From Croceibacterium segetis (lineage in GTDB: Bacteria; Pseudomonadota; Alphaproteobacteria; Sphingomonadales; Sphingomonadaceae), in contig NZ_JAANOZ010000013.1 in assembly GCF_011320115.1 (NCBI RefSeq), forward strand, positions 1 through 64,000: a stretch of 64,000 bases of DNA. The letters are read 5' to 3'. The translations under genes were made by a program, and so were the position numbers. Every line of letters starts with the position of its first letter. Within the stretch, counting starts at the first letter, position 1. This document shows positions 8,527-20,173 of the stretch, in pieces. Below the pieces are notes generated by a model. It ran no database searches and was not told where the DNA came from. It was given only the letters and a program-made list of their open reading frames with translations.

Positions 8527-9272
8527 TGGACTTCCACGGACAGCACATCGCCGTCACCGGCGGATCGAGCGGGATCGGCCTCGTCACCGCGCAGCTGCTG
8601 GCGAGCCGCGGGGCGCGGGTCTCGCTGATTGCGCGGCGCAAGGAGCTGCTCGATGAGGCGGTCGCCGGGATCGGCGAGCGCGCCGCCGGCTTCGCCGCCG
8701 ACGTCGGCGAGAAGGACCAGCTCGACGCCGCGCTCGACGCGGCCGCGGCTCAGTTCGGGCCGATCCACGGGCTGTTCGCCAACGCCGGGCTGACCGGCGG
8801 GTTCACGCCGGCGGTGGCGTTCGACCCGGCGGTGTTCGAGCAGACCATCCGGGTGAACCTGATCTCTGTCTTCTGGGCGATCCAGAAGGTGCTGCCGGCG
8901 ATGATCGAGGCGAAGAACGGGGTGATCCTCGTCACCGGCTCGATGGCCAGCAAGCGAGGCATGGCGATGAACCCCGCCTACGTCTCCTCCAAGCACGGCG
9001 TACTCGGTCTCACCCGGGCGATCGCGGTCGAGATGGCTCCGCTGGGCGTCCGCGCCAACTGCATCATACCCGGCTTCATCAAGACCGAGGCGCTCGACCG
9101 CATTCCGCCCGAGCAGAAGGGCAAGATCGAGCAGCGCATCCCGATGCGCCACATGGGCATTTGCGAGGAGCTGGCCGAAGTCGCCGCCTTCCTGCTGAGC
9201 GACGCGGCGAGCCACGTCACCGGGCAGGACTGGGCGGTCGACGGCGGCGTCCTGGAATCGATCGAGGTCTGA
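8526..9272 (+). CDS. Short-chain dehydrogenase/reductase (SDR)
   Basis: A 248-residue classical SDR starting at GTG 8526, directly abutting the previous stop codon. It has the cofactor motif T11-GGSSGIG18, NAG in the central strand (FANAGLTGG), a catalytic Ser (TGSMAS) and Y152-xxx-K156. The C-terminus GQDWAVDGG is typical of the family. It catalyses NAD(P)-dependent alcohol/ketone interconversion. By context it may act on a benzylic alcohol or ring-derived hydroxyl, comparable in role to the LigD/LigL C-alpha dehydrogenases, although it is shorter than those. Confidence 0.88.
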   Translation: MDFHGQHIAVTGGSSGIGLVTAQLLASRGARVSLIARRKELLDEAVAGIGERAAGFAADVGEKDQLDAALDAAAAQFGPIHGLFANAGLTGGFTPAVAFDPAVFEQTIRVNLISVFWAIQKVLPAMIEAKNGVILVTGSMASKRGMAMNPAYVSSKHGVLGLTRAIAVEMAPLGVRANCIIPGFIKTEALDRIPPEQKGKIEQRIPMRHMGICEELAEVAAFLLSDAASHVTGQDWAVDGGVLESIEV

Positions 9273-9274
9273 CA

Positions 9275-10060
9275 ATGGCACTGAAATACTACCACGCCGA
9301 ACCGATGGCGAACTCGCTGAAGTCGATGATCCCGCTCAAGGAGAAGGGCCTCGCCTACGAGAGCGTCTACGTCGACCTGCACAAGTTCGAGCAGCACCAG
9401 GACTGGTTCCTGGCGATCAACCCCGAAGGCCAGGTGCCGGTGCTCGACCACGACGGGACGATCATCACCCACACCACGGTGATCAACGAATACCTCGAGG
9501 ACGCCTTCCCCGGCGACCAGCCGACGAGTGGCCCGCTGCGGCCGACAACCCCGGTCGGTGCGGCGCGGATGCGCTACTGGAACAAGTTCGTCGACGAGCA
9601 GGTGATGAACTACGTCTCGATGCATGGCTGGCACCGGCTGGTGCGGGTGATCGCCAGCTCGATCGAGGACGGCAAGTTCGAGGAACTGATGAGCCACGTG
9701 CCGCTGCCCGACCAGCGCAAGAAGTGGATGACCGCCCGCTCCGGCTTCGAGCAGAAGGACCTCGACCACGCGCTCGAGAAGATCGAGTACGCGCTGAACA
9801 AGGTCGAGGCGCAGCTCGGCGAGACGGCCTATCTCGCGGGCGACCGCTACACGCTCGCCGACATCAACTTCTATTCGCATTGCGGAATGAGCGTGAACCG
9901 CATGTTCCCGCAATTCGATGTCGACAACCGCTACCCCAACCTCGTCCGCTGGCGCGAAAGCATCAGCGACCGGCCGGCGGTGCAGGAGGCGCTCGCCGGC
10001 GAAGACCGCACCCAGCCGGGCCTGCGGACCTGGGGCGGCGACGGCCGCGAACATTCGTAA
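9275..10060 (+). CDS. Glutathione S-transferase, LigF (beta-etherase)-like
   Basis: A 261-residue GST; ATG 9275 is two bases after the SDR stop. Near the N-terminus it has NSLKSMIPLKEKGLAYE and FEQHQDWFLAINPEGQVPVL, which I recognise as close to the LigF family (KFEQH, INPxGQVPxL). HTTVINEYLEDAFP, with its Thr, replaces the more usual TEST. The C-terminal domain carries YTLADINF. Following an SDR, this recalls the C-alpha dehydrogenase plus etherase order of lignin dimer breakdown (family knowledge; inference here). It is the third GST-fold gene in the first 10 kb. Confidence 0.85.
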   Translation: MALKYYHAEPMANSLKSMIPLKEKGLAYESVYVDLHKFEQHQDWFLAINPEGQVPVLDHDGTIITHTTVINEYLEDAFPGDQPTSGPLRPTTPVGAARMRYWNKFVDEQVMNYVSMHGWHRLVRVIASSIEDGKFEELMSHVPLPDQRKKWMTARSGFEQKDLDHALEKIEYALNKVEAQLGETAYLAGDRYTLADINFYSHCGMSVNRMFPQFDVDNRYPNLVRWRESISDRPAVQEALAGEDRTQPGLRTWGGDGREHS

Positions 10061-10090
10061 GGACACCGGGGTCGCACCCGAAGGGAGAAG

Positions 10091-11101
10091 ATGACGATGC
10101 GTGCCTGGATGCTGCCCGCCGGTTCCGACGGCTTCGACAAACTATCCATGCAGGACCTGCCGGATCCCACGCCGGGCCCCGGCGAGGTGCTGGTCCAGAT
10201 GCTCGCCTGGTCGATCAACTACCGCGATTTCGCGGTCGCGGCGGGCAAGTACTTCGGCGGCGTGCTCAAGGCCCCGGCGATCCCGCTGAGCGACGGCGCG
10301 GGCGTCGTCGCCGCGGTCGGCCCGGGCGTGACGAAGTTCCAGGAAGGCGACCGCGTCCAGAGCGCGTTCTTCATGCGCTGGGAAGAAGGCCCGCCGCGGA
10401 TGGGCCCGGCGCTCGGCGACGGCATGGCGCCCGGCGTGCTCGCCGAGCTTGTCGTGCTCCCCGAAAGCGGCGTGGTGCCGATGGCGGCAAGCCTCGACCA
10501 TGCCGAGGCCGCGTGCCTGCCCTGCGCCGGCGTCACCGCCTGGAACGCGCTCCACGAAGGCCCGCGCGCGCTGCGCCCGGGCGACCGGGTGCTGGTGCTC
10601 GGCAGCGGCGGCGTGTCGATGCTCGCGCTGCAGATCGCCCGCGCCACGGGCTGCGAGGTGATCGCCACCTCTTCGTCCGACGAGAAACTCGAGGTGATCA
10701 AGGGCCTCGGCGCAGCGCATACGGTCAACTACAAGACCGTGCCCGAGTGGGGCCCGTGGATCGCGCAGAACCTCGGCGGGGTCGACAAGGTGGTCGAAGT
10801 CGGCGGCGCCGGCACGGCCGAGCAGTCGATGATGGCGCTGCGCACGCAAGGCGAAGTCGCGCTGATCGGCGTGCTCTCCCCCGAAGGCGCGCCCAACCCG
10901 CGCGGGCTGATGATGACCGCGGGTTCGATGCGCGGCATCTTCGTCGGCTCGGCGGCGATGGCCAAGGCGCTCAACCGGGCGATCGACGTCAACGGCATCA
11001 AGCCGCTGATCGGCGCGCGCTTCAAGTTCGAGCAGGCGAAAGAGGCTTACGCCCATGCCTGGGGGCCCGAGAGCTTCGCCAAGACGGTCATCGAGTTGTA
11101 A
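10091..11101 (+). CDS. MDR-type NAD(P)-dependent alcohol dehydrogenase/quinone oxidoreductase-like
   Basis: A 336-residue medium-chain reductase. ATG 10091 follows GGGAGA. The N-terminal GroES-like domain has GPGEVLVQM and INYRDFAV. LPCAGVTAWNAL and the Rossmann motif VLGSGGVSMLALQIA follow. The cysteine cluster of the structural zinc lobe is absent and NYRD replaces the catalytic Cys region, so a zinc-independent reductase is likely. It acts on an enone, quinone or alcohol with NAD(P)H. It belongs to the run between the GST and the TauD-type dioxygenase, with about 30-base gaps. Confidence 0.85.
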   Translation: MTMRAWMLPAGSDGFDKLSMQDLPDPTPGPGEVLVQMLAWSINYRDFAVAAGKYFGGVLKAPAIPLSDGAGVVAAVGPGVTKFQEGDRVQSAFFMRWEEGPPRMGPALGDGMAPGVLAELVVLPESGVVPMAASLDHAEAACLPCAGVTAWNALHEGPRALRPGDRVLVLGSGGVSMLALQIARATGCEVIATSSSDEKLEVIKGLGAAHTVNYKTVPEWGPWIAQNLGGVDKVVEVGGAGTAEQSMMALRTQGEVALIGVLSPEGAPNPRGLMMTAGSMRGIFVGSAAMAKALNRAIDVNGIKPLIGARFKFEQAKEAYAHAWGPESFAKTVIEL

Positions 11102-11125
11102 GAGGGCCCAGAGAGGTAAGCAGCC

Positions 11126-12031
11126 ATGTGGGAAGTACGCGTCACGCCCTCGGGCGATTTCGACAACCACGCCTTCAAGTCGAACCACTTCGAGGTGCGG
11201 CCGCTCTCGGCGGCGATGGGCGCGGAGGTGGTCGGCGTGCGCCTGCCCGACTTGAGCGACGAGGCCTTCGAGCAGTTCAAGCAGGCGCTCTACCGCCACA
11301 AGATGCTGTACTTGCGCGACCAGCACCTGACCCATGCCGAGCACGAGGAATTCGGCGCCCGGCTGGGCCCGTTCGCGGTCGACGCCTATACCCAGGGCGT
11401 GCCCGGCCACCGCGAGGTCCATCCGATCATCAAGGAAGCGGACACCAAGGCGGCGAGCCTGTTCGGTGGCGGCTGGCACACCGACAGCCCGTTTCTCGAG
11501 GAGCCCCCGGCGATCACCACCCTGCGCGCGGTCGAGATCCCGCCGTTCGGCGGCGACACCAGCTGGGCCAACTGCGCGCTGGCCTTTCGTCACCTCAGCA
11601 AGACCTATCAGGACATGCTCCGCGGGCTGCGCGTGCACATGAGCGCGGCGAACAACGTCCGCACGCAGGAAAAGCTGATGGGCAAGGCGATCACCTTCGC
11701 CGACAAGGAGCAGTTCGAGCAGGGCCAGCGCGGCAGCTACCACCCGCTCGTCCGCACCCACCCCGAGACCGGCGAGGAATCGCTCTATATCTGCGACACC
11801 TATGCCGACGGGATCGAGGGCATGACCACCTTCGAGGCCAAGCCGATCATCGACTTCCTGGTCCAGCACTCCACCCAGCACGCCTTCACCTGCCGCCTGC
11901 GCTGGGAGCCGGGCATGGTCGCGCTGTGGGACAACCGCGGCACCATGCACCTCGGCCCCAACGACTACGACGGCTACCGCCGCGAGATGTACCGCACGAC
12001 CACGGCGGGCGGTAAGGTCGAGGCGGCTTAG
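11126..12031 (+). CDS. TauD/TfdA-family 2-oxoglutarate-dependent dioxygenase
   Basis: A 301-residue Fe(II)/2-oxoglutarate enzyme; ATG 11126 with GAGAGG upstream. The iron ligands H118-T-D120 (GGWHTDSPF) and H275 (TMHLGP) are present, with a following Arg-rich strand (YRREMYRTTT) for 2-oxoglutarate binding. The family hydroxylates sulfonates, phenoxyacetates, carboxybetaines and others, often releasing an aldehyde by cleaving a C-S or C-O bond. Ether cleavage of an aryloxyalkanoate (TfdA-like) would suit the neighbourhood but is not proven. It is the last gene of the plus-strand run. Confidence 0.87.
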   Translation: MWEVRVTPSGDFDNHAFKSNHFEVRPLSAAMGAEVVGVRLPDLSDEAFEQFKQALYRHKMLYLRDQHLTHAEHEEFGARLGPFAVDAYTQGVPGHREVHPIIKEADTKAASLFGGGWHTDSPFLEEPPAITTLRAVEIPPFGGDTSWANCALAFRHLSKTYQDMLRGLRVHMSAANNVRTQEKLMGKAITFADKEQFEQGQRGSYHPLVRTHPETGEESLYICDTYADGIEGMTTFEAKPIIDFLVQHSTQHAFTCRLRWEPGMVALWDNRGTMHLGPNDYDGYRREMYRTTTAGGKVEAA

Positions 12032-12068
12032 CCAGCCTGCCGCGAGCATCGGAGCCCGGGAGCGAGCG

Positions 12069-12549
12069 CTACGCCTTGACGGAAAGCAGCTCGGCGAGCT
12101 GATCCATCTGCTCCGGCAGTCCAGCCGCCGAGCCCGTCATCGCTTCCTCGAGCGCTTCCCGGGAGGGATAGAGTTCGTGGAAGGTGAGCAGGGTCTTGCC
12201 GCCGCGGTCCTCGAAGGTCACCGTGGTGACCGCGCCTTCTTCTTCGCCTTCGTCGTTGGTCCACACGATGCGCGCGTCGGGGACGACCTCAAGGTACTTG
12301 CCGTAGAAGGTCATGGTCTGGCCCCCGGCGCCGAACTCGAGGGAGTACTTTCCGCCGGTGCGCACATCCATGTCGCACGACCGCAGCGAGACACCGGTGA
12401 CCGACCTGGGCATCCACCACTGCCGAAACAGCTCGGGCCTGCTCCATGCCGCGAACACCGTGCCTGGCGGAGCATCGAACACCCGCGTGACGACCAGCTC
12501 CCGGTCACCCCTGCGTTCGACGACCGTGCGGTTTTGCGCGGCGGCGTGA

Positions 12550-12569
<20 letters not shown>
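12069..12569 (-). CDS. SRPBCC (AHSA1-like) domain protein
   Basis: A 166-residue START/Bet v1-fold protein. ATG 12569 follows AGGAGC on the minus strand. TRVFDAPPGTVFAAWSRPEL, WWMPRSVTG and the C-terminal helix GLPEQMDQLAELL are typical of AHSA1/YndB-type proteins, which bind hydrophobic ligands and usually lie beside an ArsR-type regulator. It overlaps the upstream ArsR gene by 20 bases, so the pair is an operon. The ligand is unknown. Confidence 0.85.
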
Positions 12570-14351
<1,782 letters not shown>

Positions 14352-14578
14352 GGCGCGCGCTTCAGCACACGGCCCCTGTCGGGATCGACGGAATCGGGTC
14401 CGGAAGAGCCGGCGATGTTGCGTGGCTGGCCTCGCGGCAAATCCAACAATCGACAATCCGGCTGCGAAAACCGCTGTCCTACACGCGCCGGACCTGAAAC
14501 AGTCCCGGCCGCTCTTTCAAATCGTTGGTCTCGGGTGAGGCACCCGCCAGGGGCGGCTTGGAAAACGCTGCTGGAAAT

Positions 14579-14669
14579 GTGTCACCCTGTCGCCCTGGCC
14601 GAAAAGCCCGGATTTCTGCGGGTTTCAGGGGCGACACCCGGGTGACAGGGTCCGTAAAGTGTCACCCTG
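14579..14669 (+). repeat. Hairpin-rich intergenic repeat, copy 1
   Basis: A 91-bp element bounded by GTGTCACCCTG on both sides, with GTGACAGGGTCCGTAAAG before the right boundary and GGCGACACC in the middle. The same layout, inverted, occurs at 35728-35830. It fills most of the 330-base gap between the esterase and VOC genes; the remaining 14352-14578 shows no gene. Confidence 0.7.
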
Positions 14670-14681
14670 TCTTGCGGCCGT

Positions 14682-15083
14682 TTACTGGGCGAAGAAGTTG
14701 AGCTCGAGCAGCACGTTGTTGGGATCGGCGGTGAAGATCTGCCGCAGGCTGATCGCGCTGACCAGGTTCTCCTGGTAGTCGGCGCGCATCGCGTCGAGCC
14801 GGCCCTTGACCTCGTCGTACCCGGTGCACTTGAGCGCCACGTGGTGCAGCGCGCCGGTGAGCGATCCCGGCTGGACCTCGCGATCGAAGGTGCGCGGGCA
14901 GTCGGTGGTGTTGATGTGGATGATCGCGCGGCCTTCGGCGTCGAACATCCAGGTGGCGTTCTGCGGCGTCAGCGGCGGCGGCGCGTCGCGCCTCTCGAGG
15001 CCGAGCAGCTGGCCATAGAAATCGGCCGTTTCGTTCAGCCGGTCGGTGATGATGTTGACGTGATCGAGCGCCTCGACGTTCAT
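14682..15083 (-). CDS. VOC (glyoxalase/bleomycin resistance/dioxygenase) superfamily protein
   Basis: A 133-residue protein; ATG 15083 has GAGG upstream on the minus strand and gives the canonical start MNVEALDHVNIITDRL. Putative metal ligands of the VOC fold are His in LDHVNI, His in ALHHVALKC and Glu in NNVLLELNF. Such proteins act as lyases, isomerases or extradiol-like dioxygenases. It is divergent from the LigM-like gene and shares the operator at 15138-15156 with it, so a role in the same pathway is likely. The reaction is unknown. Confidence 0.85.
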   Translation of the reverse strand: MNVEALDHVNIITDRLNETADFYGQLLGLERRDAPPPLTPQNATWMFDAEGRAIIHINTTDCPRTFDREVQPGSLTGALHHVALKCTGYDEVKGRLDAMRADYQENLVSAISLRQIFTADPNNVLLELNFFAQ

Positions 15084-15100
15084 GCCTCTTACCTCGTTAA

Positions 15101-16609
<1,509 letters not shown>

Positions 16610-16632
16610 GCCGATCCGCAGCGAAAAGATCT

Positions 16633-16668
16633 GGGGGAGGCGCCGCAAGGCCCCTCCCCCTTTCTTGT
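16633..16668 (+). terminator. Rho-independent terminator after the LigM-like gene
   Basis: GGGGGAGG and CCTCCCCC pair around a GCAA loop region (16633-16660), followed by TTTCTTGT. It ends the LigM transcript before the alpha/beta hydrolase gene. Confidence 0.75.
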
Positions 16669-16718
16669 CTAAGGGCCCCGCCCCGGGCAAGATCGCGAGG
16701 CAAGAGGGAGAGCGAGCG

Positions 16719-17402
16719 ATGGCGAACTACGTGCTGGTCCACGGCGCCTGGGGCGGCGGACAGAGCTACGACAGGACTGCGGCCGACCTGCGCGCGGCCG
16801 GGCACGAAGTTCTGGTCGCCCGGCTCAGGGGCCTCGGCAGCCGCTCGGATGAGCTGCACCCCGGCATCACCCTGACCGACCACATCGACGATGTCTGCGA
16901 GCAGGTCGCGGCTGCCGGCTTCGAGCGCTTCGTGCTCGCCGGCCATTCCTACGGCGGCATGGTCGTCACCGGCGTCGCTACCCGCCTCGGCGCGCGGATC
17001 GACGCGATCGTCTACATCGATGCGTTCCTGCCCGGCGACGGCGAGAGCCTGTGGGACATCACCGGCGACTTCGAGCACAACTGGTACATCGACAGCCAGA
17101 AGCACACCCCCGGCCTCGTCGCGCCGATCGGCTCGGTCGATTTCGAGCCGGTCCCCGGCCAGGTCGGCCGCCACCCGCTGCTGACGCTGCTCGAGGCGGT
17201 CCGCTACACCGGCGAGGAAACCAAGATCCCCAGCCGCACTTACGTCTTCGCCACCGACTGGGGGCCGACGCCGTTCCGCCGGTTCTCGCTGCAAGTCCAG
17301 GCGGAGGGCGGTTGGGCGCATCACGAGAGCAAGGCGAGCCACTTCGTGATGGCCGACCAGCCCGAGCAGACCACCGCGATATTGCTCGGCCTCGTCGCGT
17401 GA
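16719..17402 (+). CDS. Alpha/beta-fold hydrolase
   Basis: A 227-residue hydrolase; ATG 16719 follows GAGGGAGAG. VLVHGAWGGGQSY is the oxyanion-hole region, GHSYGGM the nucleophile elbow, and the C-terminal His lies in SKASHFVMADQP. It belongs to the compact esterase/hydroxynitrile lyase-like group. The substrate is unknown. The next gene starts inside its stop (GTGA), so the two are coupled. Confidence 0.85.
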   Translation: MANYVLVHGAWGGGQSYDRTAADLRAAGHEVLVARLRGLGSRSDELHPGITLTDHIDDVCEQVAAAGFERFVLAGHSYGGMVVTGVATRLGARIDAIVYIDAFLPGDGESLWDITGDFEHNWYIDSQKHTPGLVAPIGSVDFEPVPGQVGRHPLLTLLEAVRYTGEETKIPSRTYVFATDWGPTPFRRFSLQVQAEGGWAHHESKASHFVMADQPEQTTAILLGLVA

Positions 17403-18457
17403 ACTGGGGCGCGCTGGCGCTGGCCGCGGCGGTGCTCGCCCCGACCGCGGCGCAGGACGTTCCGGCCGACCTGACGGTCCTGCCGCCGGTTCCCTCGGCC
17501 TACGCGGCGCCGAAGACCGAATGGGGCGATCCCGACCTGCGCGCCACCTACACGCTCGACATGATCAACAATGGCCGCATCGCCTTCCAGCGGCCCGATG
17601 GATATGCCGGCCGGGTCTGGCTGACCGATGCCGAGTTCGCCAAGCGGCTCGAAGCGGCGAAGGCTTCCGACGCGGCCTACTCGGAGGAGAACGCGCGCGG
17701 AACCAAGGGCCTCGAGGCGTGGATGCGCGCCGAGCCGTTTGCGCGCCGCACCTCGATGCTGGTCAGCCCGGCGAACGGCAAGCTGCCACCGCTCCGGCCC
17801 GAAGCCGAGGCGCTCCGCGCCGCCGGCCGCTCGAGCTGGGTTCCCGGCCAGGCCTACGACTGGCTCGACGATTTCGACACATGGGATCGCTGCATCACCC
17901 GCGGCTTCCCCGCCTCGATGCTGCCGTTCCGCTACAACAACGGCATCCGGGTGTTCCAGGCGCCCGGCTACGTCGTGATCCATTTCGAGATGCTCGGCGA
18001 CCGGATCATCCCGTTGCGCAGCCGCGAGCACTGGCCGCAAGCCGTCCGGTCGTGGATGGGCGACAGCCTCGGTCATTGGGAAGGGCAGACGCTGGTCGTC
18101 GAGACGAGCAACATCCGGGTCGGCGACGGCGCCACCCACGACGTCTCGCGGCGCGCCGCCTCGCCGCTCAACGTGGCGACGCAGGGCACCCCGGCCAACA
18201 ACGCGATTCCCGTGAGCCCGCAGGCGCAGGTGCTCGAGCGCTTCACCCGCACCGGGCCGGGCGCGCTGGTCTACGAGCTGTCTTACGCCGATCCCGAGGT
18301 ATTCACCGCCCCGTGGACGGCGCGGATCACCTGGACTCGCGACGACGGCTACGAGTTCTACGAATACGCGTGCCAGGAAGGCAACATGGCGATCCGCAAC
18401 AACATCCTCGCCACACGCGCCGGGCGGCGCCAGGCAGCGGGAAAGGCCGGCAACTAG
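17399..18457 (+). CDS. Exported protein of unknown function
   Basis: A 352-residue protein starting at GTG 17399, overlapping the hydrolase stop. Residues 1-18 form a short signal peptide (NWGALALAAAVLAPTAA). The family is recognised only by its signature WMGDSLGHWEGQTLVVET and by an ITWTRDDGYEFYEYACQEGN segment, seen in many uncharacterised exported proteins of sphingomonads and acidobacteria. No catalytic motif was identified. Coupling to the hydrolase suggests a related role. Confidence 0.72.
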   Translation: MNWGALALAAAVLAPTAAQDVPADLTVLPPVPSAYAAPKTEWGDPDLRATYTLDMINNGRIAFQRPDGYAGRVWLTDAEFAKRLEAAKASDAAYSEENARGTKGLEAWMRAEPFARRTSMLVSPANGKLPPLRPEAEALRAAGRSSWVPGQAYDWLDDFDTWDRCITRGFPASMLPFRYNNGIRVFQAPGYVVIHFEMLGDRIIPLRSREHWPQAVRSWMGDSLGHWEGQTLVVETSNIRVGDGATHDVSRRAASPLNVATQGTPANNAIPVSPQAQVLERFTRTGPGALVYELSYADPEVFTAPWTARITWTRDDGYEFYEYACQEGNMAIRNNILATRAGRRQAAGKAGN

Positions 18458-18957
18458 AGCGCCGCGAGCAGGGGCACGCCGAACGCCAGGGCCGTCCCGA
18501 TCGCGATGACGGTCAACACTCCAGCAAGGCCGTATAGCAGCTTGCGGGCGAACTCGGTGTCTTCGACGACCCCGAGTTCTCCCTCTTCTTGCGGAATCTC
18601 GGCGCTCCGCTCCGTCGGTGAGAGGCGCGGGAACTCGACGGCAGCCATAAGCACCAGCTTCTCCGAGGCGATCGCCTCTCGCTGCTCCTCGAGATGGGCC
18701 TTCAGGCCAGCGTTTTGCCCTTCGCCGAACAACTGGCCGGCTTCGATCTGCCGGTCGATCTCGACGAGCCGGTCGAGCTCGCGCAGTGCGCCGCGGCGAT
18801 TACCTGACAGCACGGCGAGCTGGAGGCGCACTTGCGCCAACCCGCTGGCACGCACGTAATCAAGATCGATTGTGTTCGACCGCGGCAAAGCGCCGAAGTC
18901 GTAAGTCGTCCGCTGGCGCGCGGCGGCGCCACCCTCATATCTCCCGTACGCGTTCAC
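18454..18957 (-). CDS. Hypothetical protein with C-terminal membrane helix
   Basis: A 167-residue protein I do not recognise. The middle is helical and charged (RLQLAVLSGNRRGALRELDRLVEIDRQIE), possibly coiled coil. An acidic linker (EIPQEEGELGVVEDTE) precedes one hydrophobic helix at the C-terminus (LLYGLAGVLTVIAIGTALAFG). It is therefore likely tail-anchored in the inner membrane. Its stop shares the CTAG tetramer with the convergent gene's stop. Confidence 0.65.
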   Translation of the reverse strand: MNAYGRYEGGAAARQRTTYDFGALPRSNTIDLDYVRASGLAQVRLQLAVLSGNRRGALRELDRLVEIDRQIEAGQLFGEGQNAGLKAHLEEQREAIASEKLVLMAAVEFPRLSPTERSAEIPQEEGELGVVEDTEFARKLLYGLAGVLTVIAIGTALAFGVPLLAAL

Positions 18958-19084
18958 GTCCGATCCCTTCGCAAGACCCCTGCGCCGGCGGGTTTAGGCT
19001 GAAGACCGACGACTGCGGTATCCCCGAACCGACTAGTGGACGGCGGTTTGGGCTGGACCGATGACCGGTCCGCCAAAGCGTGCG

Positions 19085-20095
19085 TCAGCGGCGCCCGAGC
19101 GCGGCCTCGCTCTCGGCCATCAGCGATGCGATGATCTCGGCCACGGGCTCTTCCCGGGTGACCATGCCGACGGACTGGCCGGCCATCAGGCTGCCGTTCT
19201 CGACGTCGCCGTCGATCACCGCGCGCTTGAGCGCACCGGCCCAGAAGTGCTCGATCCTGAGCTGCGCTTCGCCCATGTCGATGCTGCCCTGGTCAAGCAG
19301 CAGGCCGACCTCGCGCTGCTTGGCGGTGAATTCCTCGGTACCCTTGTTCTTCAGCGCACGGACGGGGATCACCGGCAGCCGCGGGTCGAGCTGGACGCTC
19401 GCCACCGCGTCGCGCGCGTTGGCGCGGAAGAAGGCTTTCTTGAAGTCCGGATGGGCGATGGATTCAGTCGCACAGGCGAAGCGGGTCCCGAGCTGCACGC
19501 CGACAGCGCCCATTTCCAGGTAACCGGCAATTAGCTCGCCGCGCCCGATTCCGCCCGCGACGAACACCAGGAATTCCTCGCTCAGTTCTGGAAGCATTTC
19601 CTGCGCCAGCACGCTGGTCGAGACAGGCCCGATATGGCCGCCGGCTTCCATGCCCTCGATTACGAGGGCATCGCCGCCTGAACGCAGCAGTTTCTTGGCT
19701 AGCGCCAGCGTCGGCGCGAAGACCACGACCTTGGCGCCGTGGCCCTTGATCGCCTCGACGCTGCCCTTGGGCGGGATGCCGCCGGCGAGGACCACATGCC
19801 CGACGCCGTGCTTGCCGCAGACCTCGATCAGGTCGAACAGCTGCGGGTGCATCGTGATGAGGTTCACGCCGAACGGCTTGCTCGTCAGCTCCTTGGTCCC
19901 GGCGATCTCGCGGTCGAGCAGTTCGGGCGTCATCGCTCCGCAGGCGATCACCCCGAATCCGCCGGCGTTGCTGATAGCGGAGACGAGATTGCGTTCAGAG
20001 ACCCAGCTCATCGCGCCGCACAGGATCGCATACTCCGCCCCGAGGAAATCGCAGCCGCGCTGCATCAGGGCCTGGGTCTTGGGGTATTTGAGCAT
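19085..20095 (-). CDS. Nitronate monooxygenase/FabK-like FMN protein
   Basis: A 336-residue TIM-barrel flavoprotein. Segments LCGAMSWVSERNLVSAISNA, GVNLITMHPQ, HVVLAGGIPP, EAGGHIG and FVAGGIGRGE follow the pattern of 2-nitropropane dioxygenase-type enzymes (FMN phosphate loop GGIG and the conserved EAGGH His). It oxidises alkyl nitronates, or may reduce enoyl-ACP as FabK does. It is divergent from the aldo/keto reductase with a 78-base shared promoter gap. The 127 bases to its left hold no gene. Confidence 0.85.
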   Translation of the reverse strand: MLKYPKTQALMQRGCDFLGAEYAILCGAMSWVSERNLVSAISNAGGFGVIACGAMTPELLDREIAGTKELTSKPFGVNLITMHPQLFDLIEVCGKHGVGHVVLAGGIPPKGSVEAIKGHGAKVVVFAPTLALAKKLLRSGGDALVIEGMEAGGHIGPVSTSVLAQEMLPELSEEFLVFVAGGIGRGELIAGYLEMGAVGVQLGTRFACATESIAHPDFKKAFFRANARDAVASVQLDPRLPVIPVRALKNKGTEEFTAKQREVGLLLDQGSIDMGEAQLRIEHFWAGALKRAVIDGDVENGSLMAGQSVGMVTREEPVAEIIASLMAESEAALGRR

Positions 20096-20173
20096 GGCGG
20101 TCTTTCACGCGGAACTGGCGGTGGCCGGGGGCTTTAGGGTAGCCGGAAGGCAGCGGCAAGCAGGAGGCGAATC

